Positions 7,926 through 16,404 of a stretch of DNA of 42,156 nt are shown in pieces. Each line of letters begins with the position of its first letter. The first letter of the stretch is position 1. The notes below the pieces were generated by a model. That model had not been told where the DNA came from. It made no database searches and saw only the letters and a program-made list of their open reading frames with translations. The position numbers were made by a program, and so were the translations under genes. The DNA is from Ascidiaceihabitans sp. (GTDB lineage Bacteria; Pseudomonadota; Alphaproteobacteria; Rhodobacterales; Rhodobacteraceae). The stretch is taken from assembly GCA_028388995.1 (NCBI GenBank), contig JAOEQC010000012.1:1-42156 (forward strand). Reading direction: 5' to 3'.

Positions 7926-9230
7926 ATGATCCCTCGCTATTCCCGTCCTGATATGGTGGCCATTTGGTCCCCTGCATCCAAGTTCAAAATCTGGTACGAA
8001 ATCGAAGCGCACGCCTGTGAAGCTATGGCCAACATCGGTGCAATCCCACGTGAAAACGCGGACGCCGTTTGGAAAGCCAAAGACGTTGAATTCGACGTGG
8101 CCCGCATCGACGAAATCGAAGCTGTAACAAAGCACGACGTTATCGCATTTTTGACCCACTTGGCCGAGCATGTTGGGTCCGATGAAGCGCGTTTCGTACA
8201 CCAAGGTATGACATCCTCTGACGTGTTGGACACTTGCTTTAACGTCCAGTTGGTCCGCGCGGCAGACATCTTGATTGCGGGCGTTGAATTGCTATTGGCC
8301 GCCTTAAAACGCCGCGCTATTGAGCACAAAGACACCGTTCGTGTTGGCCGCAGCCACGGCATCCACGCCGAGCCAACAACGATGGGCCTGACATTCGCGC
8401 GCTTCTATGCCGAAATGGATCGCAACCTGGCACGCCTACGCACGGCACGCGAAGAGATTTCAACTGGCGCCGTTTCTGGCGCAGTTGGCACATTCGCAAA
8501 CATTGACCCAGCGATCGAAGAACACGTTTGTGACCAGCTTGGCCTGACCCCAGAGCCGATCAGCACCCAAGTCATCCCACGTGACCGCCACGCTGCCTTC
8601 TTTGCAGCGCTTGGCGTTGTTGCGAGCTCTATCGAGAACGTCGCCACTGAGGTTCGTCACATGCAGCGCACCGAAGTTTTGGAAGGTGCTGAGTTCTTTT
8701 CAGCAGGCCAAAAGGGTTCATCTGCGATGCCGCATAAAAAGAACCCTGTGTTGACAGAAAACCTAACTGGTTTGGCCCGTACCGTGCGTATGGCCGTGAT
8801 CCCAGCGATGGAAAACGTCACGATGTGGCACGAGCGTGATATTGCACACTCATCCGTTGAGCGTGCGATTGGTCCAGATGCGACAATCACTTTGGATTTT
8901 GCGTTGCACCGTTTGACAGGCGTGATCGACAACATGTTGATCTTCCCTGAAAACATGATGGACAACATGAACAAGTTCCCAGGACTTGTTATGTCCCAAC
9001 GGGTTTTGTTGGCTCTGACCCAAGCAGGCGTGAGCCGTGAAGCTTCCTATGCCATGGTTCAGCGCAATGCGTTGAAAGTATGGGAATTCCGCACAGACTT
9101 CCGCGAAGAATTACTCGCAGATCCAGAAGTTTGTGAAGCTCTATCCGTTGAAGAAATCAACGAAAAATTCGACATGGCCTATCACACCAAACACGTCGAC
9201 ACGATTTTCAAACGCGTCTTCAAAGACTAA
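7926..9230 (+). CDS. purB: Adenylosuccinate lyase
   Basis: PurB catalyses two fumarate-releasing steps of purine synthesis: cleavage of SAICAR to AICAR and of adenylosuccinate to AMP. The 434-residue protein has the fumarase/aspartase superfamily signature GSSAMPHKKNP at about residues 261-271, which carries the mobile catalytic loop. TSSDVLDT (about 97-104) and GRSHGIHAEPTT (about 139-150) supply other active-site residues. The frame is open nine codons upstream, but the ATG at 7926 follows AAGGTG at good spacing and gives the usual N terminus MIPRYSRPDM. It stands alone, with its own terminator at 9254-9290. Confidence 0.97.
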   Translation: MIPRYSRPDMVAIWSPASKFKIWYEIEAHACEAMANIGAIPRENADAVWKAKDVEFDVARIDEIEAVTKHDVIAFLTHLAEHVGSDEARFVHQGMTSSDVLDTCFNVQLVRAADILIAGVELLLAALKRRAIEHKDTVRVGRSHGIHAEPTTMGLTFARFYAEMDRNLARLRTAREEISTGAVSGAVGTFANIDPAIEEHVCDQLGLTPEPISTQVIPRDRHAAFFAALGVVASSIENVATEVRHMQRTEVLEGAEFFSAGQKGSSAMPHKKNPVLTENLTGLARTVRMAVIPAMENVTMWHERDIAHSSVERAIGPDATITLDFALHRLTGVIDNMLIFPENMMDNMNKFPGLVMSQRVLLALTQAGVSREASYAMVQRNALKVWEFRTDFREELLADPEVCEALSVEEINEKFDMAYHTKHVDTIFKRVFKD

Positions 9231-9253
9231 TCATGCCTACCAATTGATAGTTT

Positions 9254-9290
9254 GGGCGGGATTGCATTCACTTGCGGTCTCGCCTTTTTT
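9254..9290 (+). terminator. Rho-independent terminator of purB
   Basis: GGCGGGA (9255-9261) pairs with TCTCGCC (9278-9284), with one G-U pair, and is followed by six T. It lies 24 bases after the purB stop codon. Confidence 0.85.
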
Positions 9291-9407
9291 GTTTGCAGAA
9301 TTGCACACAATTCCCGCTTGTACGGAAAATGACACTTGTTTGATTGGATTTGATGTTAGGCATGGGGATAACGTCATCCAAGACTTGAACCTAACAGAAA
9401 ATGTTAA

Positions 9408-9953
9408 ATGAATAAATTTGCAGCGGCATTGGCCCTTCCACTGGCACTAGGCCTTTCAGCATCCGTTTTTGCCGCAGGCTCAAGCGACAGTGCAGAACCA
9501 AAACCGACCGAAACCACAACTGAGTGCGAAGGTGTTCGGGTTTGGGACGAGAAGGAAAAGGAATGTGGAGATCCAGAAGCGACCAATCTGGACGACAACA
9601 CATTATATGACGCTGTGCGCGAGCTGGCTTATGCTGGCCGTTATTTTGAAGCGATGGGCGTTATGGATGCGATGTCTGATCAAAACGACGATCGTGTGCT
9701 GACGTACAAAGGCTTTACTAACTGTAAGCTTGGCAATGTTGACGTCGCCATGGTGTTTTATCAAAAGGCGATCAATCAAAACCTCAATAACATTCTTGCG
9801 CGGTCCTACAAGGGCCACGGCATGATGAATCAAGGCAACAAAATTAGTGCTGTGGCCCAATTGCGCGAAATCAATGCACGCAGGGGTGCGGACACATGGG
9901 CTTCTTTGTCACTGTCAAACGCGATCGTAACAGGCGTAACATATAGCCACTGA
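9408..9953 (+). CDS. Secreted TPR-containing protein of unknown function
   Basis: The 181-residue protein begins with a signal peptide (MNKFAAALALPLALGLSASVFAAG; cleavage after about residue 22), so it should be periplasmic. A linker rich in Thr and Glu is followed by a small cysteine pair in CEGVRVWDEKEKECGDP (about residues 39-56). Two to three tetratricopeptide-like helical repeats follow (about 65-165), for example ALAYAG-type helices in LAYAGRYFEAMGVMDAM and VAMVFYQKAINQNLNNILA. TPR folds mediate protein binding. I do not recognise a specific role. It precedes the fliG-like gene by 63 bp but looks like an independent conserved Rhodobacterales gene. No ribosome-binding site stands out before the ATG. 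Confidence 0.75.
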   Translation: MNKFAAALALPLALGLSASVFAAGSSDSAEPKPTETTTECEGVRVWDEKEKECGDPEATNLDDNTLYDAVRELAYAGRYFEAMGVMDAMSDQNDDRVLTYKGFTNCKLGNVDVAMVFYQKAINQNLNNILARSYKGHGMMNQGNKISAVAQLREINARRGADTWASLSLSNAIVTGVTYSH

Positions 9954-10016
9954 TTTTAGGGTTTCTTCACATCTGTCTGCCAAGGATGTTTGAAAGAACA
10001 CTGAGGTTGGTAGAAT

Positions 10017-11099
10017 ATGGATTTGATCCCGATGGACCCGAATGCAGCAACCGCTGTGATCGGGTCCAACACTGTAAAACTACCAAAACCTGACCTAACT
10101 CTAAGCCGAAAAGCCAAAGCGGCCATTGTGGTGCGCATGTTGTTAACCAACGGTGCTGGCATCACGTTGGAAGACCTGCCCGAGGATCTACAAGCCACCC
10201 TGACACAACAAATGGGTAAGATGCGTGTCGTTAACTGCGATACGGTTACCCATGTTATCGCTGAATTCAACCATAAACTTGAACGCATCGGCGTAAGTTT
10301 CCCGCAAGGAATTTCCGGGGCTTTAACCGCACTTTATGGCAAAATCAGCAAACAGACAGCAGATCGCCTACGAAAAGAAGAAGGCGTGCTTCAAACAGGT
10401 GATCCGTGGAAAAGAATTCAGGAAATAGATGTCGAAACCTTTGTACCCGTGATGGAAAACAAAAGCACCGAAGTAGCGGCCGTCGTTCTATCAAAACTGA
10501 ACGTGCCAAAAGCCGCAGCATTGCTGGGGGCCATGCCCGGCCCACGGGCGCGTGAAATCACCTATGCCGTTTGGCAAATCAGTGGTGGTTTGCCCAGTGC
10601 GGTCGATCGTATTGGCTTGTCGTTGGCCGCACAACTGTCTGTCGTTCCAGTTATGGCTTTTGACGAGGGGCCTGTGGAACAGGTTGCTGCGATCCTCAAT
10701 TCATCCACCACCCTAACCCGCGACGATATGTTGGAAGGATTACAGGAATCCAACGAGACCGTCGCGACCGCTGTGCGCAAAGCAATCTTTACCTTCGCGA
10801 ACATCCCTACACGGGTTGTTGGGCGCGATATTACACGCATTCTACGCGATGTAGACCCAGATGATTTGATCCGTGCGATCGCTGGGGCAGAAACCGCCAG
10901 GATGCAAGCCAGTGCTGATTACATCCTGGAAAACATGTCAGGTCGGATGGCTACCCAACTGCTAGAAGATGTGCAAGAAGCCGGCGCGCCCAAAGCTGTG
11001 GATGCCGAAAGCGCTATGGGCAGTTTCGTTAACGCAATTCGCAAACTGGAAACCGCAGGTGAAATTACGCTTATTGTTGAGGAAGAAGGCGACGAATAG
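10017..11099 (+). CDS. fliG: Flagellar motor switch protein FliG, divergent
   Basis: FliG is the rotor protein of the flagellar C-ring that takes torque from the stator. The 360-residue length fits. The C-terminal torque domain is recognisable: RDITRILRDVDPDDLIRAIAG (about 283-303, split over the charged helix), NMSGRMATQLLEDV, and the closing RKLETAGEIT. The middle domain is more divergent: the usual EHPQ motif appears as ENKS in MENKSTEVAAVVLSKL. No flagellar genes flank it; neighbours are purB, a TPR protein and a DUF1223 gene. The ATG at 10017 has GAGG ten bases before it; a second ATG at 10032 is possible. It may be the genome's only FliG placed outside the main cluster, or a paralogue. 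The family call is firm and the motor role is inferred. Confidence 0.82.
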   Translation: MDLIPMDPNAATAVIGSNTVKLPKPDLTLSRKAKAAIVVRMLLTNGAGITLEDLPEDLQATLTQQMGKMRVVNCDTVTHVIAEFNHKLERIGVSFPQGISGALTALYGKISKQTADRLRKEEGVLQTGDPWKRIQEIDVETFVPVMENKSTEVAAVVLSKLNVPKAAALLGAMPGPRAREITYAVWQISGGLPSAVDRIGLSLAAQLSVVPVMAFDEGPVEQVAAILNSSTTLTRDDMLEGLQESNETVATAVRKAIFTFANIPTRVVGRDITRILRDVDPDDLIRAIAGAETARMQASADYILENMSGRMATQLLEDVQEAGAPKAVDAESAMGSFVNAIRKLETAGEITLIVEEEGDE

Positions 11100-11132
11100 C
11101 TAGATATCTGTTTTGCCACACTAATTTTGTCG

Positions 11133-11825
11133 CTAGCGCAGACGCGCCGCCGCTAAGATTGGCCCAAACTGTTGCTTCTGAACGATCACAACGATGGGAA
11201 CCTCGGCATTAAGGCGTGCAGACATCGACAGTGGTTTAACGCCGTCCCATTCGCCCAAAACGCTCCATTCCGTCGCAACATTGGTATAGGCCAAAGTTTT
11301 GCCAGCGTTTTCACCATGGGTGATGCGGACCTCGCTGCGCGGTTCGTACCGGACGATCTGCACAACAAATGAGCCCTCAGCACCGTTTGCGGCACCATCA
11401 ACAATCACGATGTTGCCCTCGCGGGTCAGCGACAGGTCAACCCCTGAAGGGGTCGCCGCATGTGCAGAAATCGCTTCAGACAGTTTCATTGCCTTAGCGC
11501 CAACAACGCTCGTAACGCCGTTCACAATCATCTGTGGCGTGTAGATTGAGCGGCGATTGCCCAATGCCGCATAGTTGCGTTGGCGCTTAGTGAACTTGGC
11601 CTGCGCAAATTGGTCTTTCCAACCGATGTAATCCCAATAGTCAACGTGCAACGCCAATGCGATAACATCATCACGCTCGGCCAACGCATGCAGCATTTTG
11701 TCTGCCGGAGGGCAGGATGAGCATCCTTGGGAGGTAAACAGTTCGACCACCACTGGAGAATCTGCAAACACTGGTGCTGTAAGCACCATGAGTGCAGCAA
11801 ACGTCGTGGAGAGTAGATGTTTCAT
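11133..11825 (-). CDS. DUF1223 family secreted thioredoxin-fold protein
   Basis: The protein (230 residues) starts with a signal peptide of about 21 residues ending APVFA, so it is exported to the periplasm. The mature part opens with VVVELFTSQGCSSCPPADKML, where CSSC is a redox-type CXXC motif in a thioredoxin-like fold, followed by HVDYWDYIGWKD and IYTPQMIVNG. These blocks characterise DUF1223. The family's reaction is not established; a thiol-redox role is inferred from CXXC. I chose the ATG at 11825 rather than an upstream TTG because it begins the signal peptide directly. It is convergent with fliG, with a 33-bp gap. Confidence 0.87.
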   Translation of the reverse strand: MKHLLSTTFAALMVLTAPVFADSPVVVELFTSQGCSSCPPADKMLHALAERDDVIALALHVDYWDYIGWKDQFAQAKFTKRQRNYAALGNRRSIYTPQMIVNGVTSVVGAKAMKLSEAISAHAATPSGVDLSLTREGNIVIVDGAANGAEGSFVVQIVRYEPRSEVRITHGENAGKTLAYTNVATEWSVLGEWDGVKPLSMSARLNAEVPIVVIVQKQQFGPILAAARLR

Positions 11826-12032
11826 TGGTGAGTCCAAGTTCTAATTTTAGTGGCTTAATGATCCCTAAATTTATCAACGGTGAAACGCCAATCAAAGTTT
11901 CTTGAGCGTTTCGTCACATATCTTTACGCAATTGAGTAAATTCTCAGTACACAATGGTATACTTTTTTTATTCAGCATCCAATTTAGGTTGAACAATGAC
12001 CAAAACTGGGGCATGACGCCCCTAGATAATTC

Positions 12033-13061
12033 TTGCAACTCCTAGTAGTAGCATATGCAATTGCAGGCACATTGGACATCAATCTGGCAACAGACGTGAT
12101 CGCAGTCGATAAAGACAGCAACGACGTTTACCTGAAAGATCTATGGCCAACGACACAAGAAGTTGCAGAACTGGTTGAGCAAACGGTTACCCGTGAAGCG
12201 TTCCAAACCAAATATGCTGACGCGTTCAAAGGCGACGAAAAGTGGCAGGCTGTGGAAACAACCGATGCGTTGACCTACGATTGGCCAACCGCATCCACTT
12301 ACGTTCAAAACCCGCCTTACTTCCAAGGCATGGGTTCAGAGCCAGGTAAAATCTCGAACATCGACGATGCGAAGGTACTGGCATTGTTGGGTGACATTAT
12401 CACAACTGACCACATTTCTCCTGCAGGTTCGTTCAAGGCCGATACACCAGCGGGTCAGTATCTGGTTGATCGTCAAGTGTCTCCACGTGAGTTCAACTCT
12501 TACGGTTCACGTCGTGGCAACTACGAAGTCATGATGCTCGGCACGTTCGCCAACATTCGCATCAAAAACGAAATGCTCGACGGCGTTGAAGGCGGATACA
12601 CCAAAGGCCCAGACGGCAATCAAACGTCCATCTATGACGCCGCAATGGCGCACCAAGCAGCTAGCACTACGCTGGTTATCTTTGGCGGCGAACGGTACGG
12701 CGCGGGATCATCGCGTGACTGGGCTGCTAAGGGTACTGCACTGTTGGGTGTTAAGGCTGTCATCTCTAAGAGCTTTGAACGCATCCACCGTTCCAACCTA
12801 GTTGGCATGGGTGTTAGCCCGTTTGAGTTCACAAATGGTGTGAGCCGCAAATCTTTGGGTCTGACCGGTGATGAAACCGTGTCTATTTCAGGTCTCGACA
12901 CAATCGAACCGCTGCAAGAGGTGCCATGCACCATCACAATGGCCGACGGAACTGTGCACAAGATCGCCCTGAAATGCCGCATCGATACCGCGATCGAGAT
13001 TGAATACATCGAACACGGTGGCGTGCTGCACTACGTTCTGCGCTCACTCGCGGCTGCGTAA
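12033..13061 (+). pseudogene. acnA: Aconitate hydratase A, C-terminal part only
   Basis: The frame encodes about 340 residues matching the last 40% of AcnA, from the segment LVVAYAIAGTLDINL to the C terminus. It includes TTDHISPAG, FNSYGSRRGN and the swivelling-domain loop GGERYGAGSSRDWAAKG. Roughly 540 N-terminal residues are absent, and with them the three cysteines that ligate the [4Fe-4S] cluster, so this product cannot be an aconitase by itself. No N-terminal remnant lies in the 207 bp upstream, and the nearest start (TTG at 12033) has no ribosome-binding site. Coding similarity begins abruptly at about 12039. Either a deletion occurred, or this is a remnant duplicate, or the assembly joins wrongly here. 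The remaining frame is uninterrupted, which points to a recent event. Confidence 0.88.
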
Positions 13062-13079
13062 AACTATCAAATCAAAAAC

Positions 13080-13110
13080 AAAGGCCCCGCTTTCAATTGC
13101 GGGGCCTTTT
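13080..13110 (+). terminator. Rho-independent terminator after acnA remnant
   Basis: AAGGCCCCGC and GCGGGGCCTT form a ten-base-pair perfect stem around a TTTCAATT loop, followed by TT. It lies about 20 bases after the acnA stop codon. Confidence 0.85.
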
Positions 13111-13113
13111 GCG

Positions 13114-13215
13114 TTTCTTTTGTTTTTAAATATCCTCCTCACCGAAGGTGCTACATTAGGCTTTGGATAAAAAGAAAACAGTGCCTCCGGCTGGGATATT
13201 TAAAAACAGAAGAAA
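13114..13215. repeat. 22-bp inverted repeat, likely Rhodobacterales intergenic repeat pair
   Basis: The left arm (13114-13135, TTTCTTTTGTTTTTAAATAT then CC) is the reverse complement of the right arm (13194-13215) at 21 of 22 positions. The loop of 58 bases contains a small hairpin CACCGAAGGTG at 13140-13150 and a GCCTCCGGC motif at 13183-13191. The right half resembles a short repeat that I recall as common between genes in Roseobacter genomes. It separates the convergent acnA remnant and ccmG. Confidence 0.65.
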
Positions 13216-13248
13216 CGGCCAGCAAAATATAGTGCGCCGTTTAGACGC

Positions 13249-13788
13249 TCAATTGGATTGTACTTTGGTCAGCTCAGGAAGAAACCGCTGCTCATAATCA
13301 CTGCCAACAAGCGGTCCTGCGAAGCGGAACAGCACTATTCCGTCCTTGTCCAAAATGAACGTCTCTGGCGGTGCGGTAACGCCCCAGTCAATCGCTGTGC
13401 GCCCTTTCTCGTCAAAGGCGACCGCAACAAACGGGTTGCCGTCATTGGTCAGATAGCTGCCTGCATCACGTGCGGTGTCTTTGAAGTTCACGCCGATGAT
13501 TGGAAAGCCTGCGGCTTGCATCTCTAACAATTTAGGGTGCTCTGCACGGCACGGCGGGCACCAGCTGGCCCAGAAATTGATCAGTGTAAGCTGACCGCTT
13601 TTCAAGCGCTCTGGTGTGACATTGGGGAACTCACCCAACGCCTCTAGTGTAATCGTGGGCGCTATTTTGCCAATACGAGTGCTTTCCAGCACGTCTTTGT
13701 CAGCACGAAACATACCTGTCGCAGCCAACGCGACGAACCCTGCAAAAATCAATGGCGGTGCGATCATCAGAGGTGAAATTTTACCCAT
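13249..13788 (-). CDS. ccmG: Cytochrome c maturation thioredoxin CcmG (DsbE)
   Basis: CcmG is a membrane-anchored periplasmic thiol-disulfide protein that keeps the apocytochrome c haem-binding cysteines reduced. The 179-residue protein has one N-terminal membrane anchor (about residues 5-26). The thioredoxin domain has the active site WASWCPPC (about 82-89) and the family features GVNFKDTARDA and GVTAPPETFILD, with the cis-proline in APPET. The frame is open 15 codons further upstream, but the ATG at 13788 overlaps the end of ccmD by eight bases (ATGGGTAA), which is the normal coupled start. It is the last gene of the ccmABCDG run. Confidence 0.94.
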   Translation of the reverse strand: MGKISPLMIAPPLIFAGFVALAATGMFRADKDVLESTRIGKIAPTITLEALGEFPNVTPERLKSGQLTLINFWASWCPPCRAEHPKLLEMQAAGFPIIGVNFKDTARDAGSYLTNDGNPFVAVAFDEKGRTAIDWGVTAPPETFILDKDGIVLFRFAGPLVGSDYEQRFLPELTKVQSN

Positions 13789-13939
13789 TCTGTTCACCAC
13801 GTGCCTCAATCTCTTGCATCTGCTTGCGCACACGTCGTCCTTTCAGCACACTCATAACAACCAATCCGACCATCAGTACGATCGATGCGCCGTAAGCCGA
13901 CAAAACGGCATCTGCGTATTTTCCAAGATCCGGTAACAT
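13781..13939 (-). CDS. ccmD: Haem exporter accessory protein CcmD
   Basis: This is a 52-residue protein with one transmembrane helix (about residues 12-32, VLSAYGASIVLMVGLVVMSV) followed by a strongly basic stretch KGRRVRKQ, the classic CcmD layout. CcmD helps release haem-loaded CcmE from the CcmABC complex. The ATG at 13939 shares one base with the ccmC stop codon (TGATG), and its end overlaps the ccmG start by eight bases, so the genes are translationally coupled. The gene is easily missed because of its size; position, length and topology all agree. Confidence 0.9.
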   Translation of the reverse strand: MLPDLGKYADAVLSAYGASIVLMVGLVVMSVLKGRRVRKQMQEIEARGEQNG

Positions 13940-14670
13940 CAGTTGCGTCCCTCCCGAGCCAGCAGCGCCTTGATGCGGCGCATTCGTATTTCAGTGCCTG
14001 TGCGGTACAATGTCAGTGCAAGGAACAACAATCCAAAGCCAACCATTGAGATCAGCAAAGGAACAAAGAACACATCCGCGACGCTGCGCTCACCTGTGGC
14101 AACAGGGATCGAGGTCCCTTGATGCAGCCCTTGGTTCCAAAAATTCACCGCGTAACGTGACAATACAGCGAACACTGATCCAACCATGCATAGGACCGCG
14201 GTCAAATCCGCTGCTGTGTCGGAATCTTCAATCGCTTCCCACAGCGCAATATAACCCAAGTAGAAAAGGAAAAGGATCAGGAACGAAGTAAGCCGTGGGT
14301 CCCAAACCCACCATGTGCCCCACATCGGTTGCCCCCAGATTGCCCCCGTGATCAGCGCAATCAACGTCATAACCACGCCAACAGGCGCAGCGGCCTTTGC
14401 CGCCAATGCACTGACGTGGTGTCTCCGGATCAGCCAGATCAGTGAGGCCACCAACATCATAAACCATGCGTTGATCGCCATCAAAGCCGCTGGCACGTGG
14501 ATATAAATGATCTTAACAGTCGACCCTTGGCGTATGTCATCAGGGGTAAAGAAGAACCCCCAGACCAGCCCTACAAATGTAGAAGAAATAGCTAAAACCC
14601 ACATCGTCGGGAGCACCCGTTCGCTGAGGCGTAAAAACTTGACCGGATTTGCGTATTCCCAAAGTGACAT
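13939..14670 (-). CDS. ccmC: Haem transfer protein CcmC
   Basis: CcmC is the inner-membrane haem-handling protein that loads haem onto CcmE. The 243-residue protein has six predicted membrane helices and the tryptophan-rich WWD motif WGTWWVWDPRLTS at about residues 116-128, which lies on the periplasmic face and contacts haem. Conserved histidines are in the loops flanking it (IYIHVPAA near 55 and NQGLHQGTSI near 183). The ATG at 14670 is 62 bases after ccmB. The stop overlaps the ccmD start by one base. Confidence 0.96.
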   Translation of the reverse strand: MSLWEYANPVKFLRLSERVLPTMWVLAISSTFVGLVWGFFFTPDDIRQGSTVKIIYIHVPAALMAINAWFMMLVASLIWLIRRHHVSALAAKAAAPVGVVMTLIALITGAIWGQPMWGTWWVWDPRLTSFLILFLFYLGYIALWEAIEDSDTAADLTAVLCMVGSVFAVLSRYAVNFWNQGLHQGTSIPVATGERSVADVFFVPLLISMVGFGLLFLALTLYRTGTEIRMRRIKALLAREGRN

Positions 14671-14732
14671 GTGGTTTACCTAGTGCTTTCGACTGTTTGG
14701 CTCAATGCGGTTTGTCTGTTGTTTCAAAGCGA

Positions 14733-15389
14733 TCACCGCAAGTTCACTTTAAGGACTGCAGCGCTGGCGAATGGCATCAACGCGATTGCTGCAGCACTTA
14801 TTCCTGCCAACAACAGCATCGGCGTGCTGACGTCTGCCCCTACGGCCCCACGCCGTGCAGATTCTGCACCAAAAATAAGCGTTGGCACATAGAGCGGTAG
14901 AACAAGCAAGGACAACAATAGCCCACCCCGTTTGATACCAACGGTCAGCGCAGCACCAAATGTACCGATAACGGACAAAGCGGGCGTGCCCAGCAGTAGC
15001 GACAAGACAAGCCAGCCATAGCACTGCGTTGGCAGGTTCATCAGGACCCCCAATACAGGGGCAGCAATGACCAACGGCAGGCCCGTTGTGATCCAGTGCG
15101 CCAGCGATTTTACACTTAGGGCTGCTTCGAATGGTAATGGCGCTGTCGCCAGCAGGTCGAGTGTTCCGTCTTCAAAGTCTAGCGCCAACAATCGATCCAG
15201 TGACAGCAAACAAGCCAACAGCGCGCCAATCCAAAGAACCCCAGGTGCGATTTTAGACAGTAATTCGGTATCTGCGCCCACCGCAAAGGGCACCATCACA
15301 ATAACGATCAAGAAAAACGCAAGCCCAAGGCCAAAGCCGCCCCCTGCCCGCACCGCAAGCCGAATATCACGGATCAACAACGCCTTCAT
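14733..15389 (-). CDS. ccmB: Haem exporter membrane subunit CcmB
   Basis: CcmB is the permease partner of the CcmA ATPase in the complex that releases holo-CcmE. The 218-residue protein has six hydrophobic segments. It carries the family segments [17 protein letters not shown] (about 64-80) and [20 protein letters not shown] (about 137-156). The start overlaps the ccmA stop by four bases (ATGA), so the two are translationally coupled. Length is normal and the frame is intact. Confidence 0.95.
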   Translation of the reverse strand: MKALLIRDIRLAVRAGGGFGLGLAFFLIVIVMVPFAVGADTELLSKIAPGVLWIGALLACLLSLDRLLALDFEDGTLDLLATAPLPFEAALSVKSLAHWITTGLPLVIAAPVLGVLMNLPTQCYGWLVLSLLLGTPALSVIGTFGAALTVGIKRGGLLLSLLVLPLYVPTLIFGAESARRGAVGADVSTPMLLLAGISAAAIALMPFASAAVLKVNLR

Positions 15390-16006
15390 AGGAACTCCTC
15401 GTCGCTGGAACCCATTGCCACGTCATTAAGTGCAATGAAGGGTGTCAAATCCAGCAAGCTCGCCTGTTCAATTCCAAGGTCGATGTGAGTGGCTATCAAA
15501 GCCATTCCTCCACTGTTCAGATGGGCCACAACAGCCGCCGCAAACATCGTAACCGAAGCGGTATCCAATGATACTGTTGGCTCATCCAGAACCCAGATAG
15601 GCCGTCCTGTAACCAGCAAACGCGCTAAGCCAAGGCGGCGTTTTTGCCCCGCCGACAGTGTGCCCGCCAAACGATCCGATAGGTTTTCCAGTTCAAAAGC
15701 CTTCAAAGCATGGGAAATGTCGGACTGACCAAAGACCTCAGCCCAGAATGTCAGGTTCTCAGTGACGCTCAGCATCGCTTTTAACCCATCAGAGTGGGCC
15801 GCATATGCGATCTGGTCCTGTGCACCAGCCACTGTTCCATTCAGTGACGGTTGCAGCCCTGCAATGGTACGCAGCAGCGTGGTTTTTCCCACACCGTTTG
15901 GACCGCGCAAAATCAGCGCCTGACCCGTTTCCAACACGAATGAAACATCTGCCAGAACAGGCAGACCACCACGCGCAATTGTAAGGTTTGTTACGGCTAA
16001 TGTCAT
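15386..16006 (-). CDS. ccmA: Haem exporter ATP-binding protein CcmA
   Basis: CcmA is the cytoplasmic ABC ATPase of the CcmABC complex. In 206 residues it shows Walker [10 protein letters not shown] (about 35-43), the ABC signature LSAGQKRR (about 118-125), Walker B WVLDEP (about 138-143) with the catalytic Glu, and the switch histidine in ATHID. It is first in the ccmABCDG run on this strand and overlaps ccmB by four bases. A 43-bp gap separates it from the Mth938-type gene upstream, so the whole stretch down from yajC may be one long transcript. Confidence 0.95.
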   Translation of the reverse strand: MTLAVTNLTIARGGLPVLADVSFVLETGQALILRGPNGVGKTTLLRTIAGLQPSLNGTVAGAQDQIAYAAHSDGLKAMLSVTENLTFWAEVFGQSDISHALKAFELENLSDRLAGTLSAGQKRRLGLARLLVTGRPIWVLDEPTVSLDTASVTMFAAAVVAHLNSGGMALIATHIDLGIEQASLLDLTPFIALNDVAMGSSDEEFL

Positions 16007-16049
16007 GAAATTAGGCTTACCCTATTGACGGCCCACATCAAGTCACTAA

Positions 16050-16403
16050 TCAGACAGGGATCATGGCCAACGCGATGCGCCGCCCTTCGCTAAGCAAGAC
16101 ATTATAGGTCCGTGCAGCAGCAGGTGTCGCCATGGCTTCGACGCCTATACCTACATCTTCTAGCTTAGTACGTAGGTCAGCGGGAATGTGCGACACCTCT
16201 TCACCAGTGCCCATAAACAGGACGTCGATTGACCCTGCTAAGTCCAGCAATGGCGTAGTGTCATCATACCCACCCCACTCAGAAGTACCCCGAGCACCAG
16301 TCAAAATGCCACCATAGGTCACCTCACCGCCGATGCGGAAAAATCCGGGCCCATATCCCTCAATAGGTTTGGCATCTGTATAATTAATTTCGTTCAGGCG
16401 CAT
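16050..16403 (-). CDS. Mth938-like domain protein
   Basis: This 117-residue soluble protein matches the Mth938/DUF498 fold family. Features are GPGFFRIGGEVTYGGIL (about residues 18-34), LLDLAGSIDVLFMGTGEE (about 52-69) and TPAAARTYNVLLSEGRRIALAMIPV at the C terminus. The AARTYN stretch and the GTG loop are typical. Members are small and bacterial ones are often found beside secretion genes such as secDF; a human relative assists complex I assembly. The biochemical function here is unknown. Only one base separates its ATG from the stop codon of the tauE-like pseudogene on the same strand, so they were coupled. Confidence 0.85.
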   Translation of the reverse strand: MRLNEINYTDAKPIEGYGPGFFRIGGEVTYGGILTGARGTSEWGGYDDTTPLLDLAGSIDVLFMGTGEEVSHIPADLRTKLEDVGIGVEAMATPAAARTYNVLLSEGRRIALAMIPV

Positions 16404-16404
16404 A

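Noticed and set aside
12033-13061. Truncated aconitase as an independent LeuD-like small subunit
   Set aside because: Some hydratases are split into large and small subunits, but there is no start signal, the fragment extends beyond the swivelling domain, and no large-subunit gene is adjacent.
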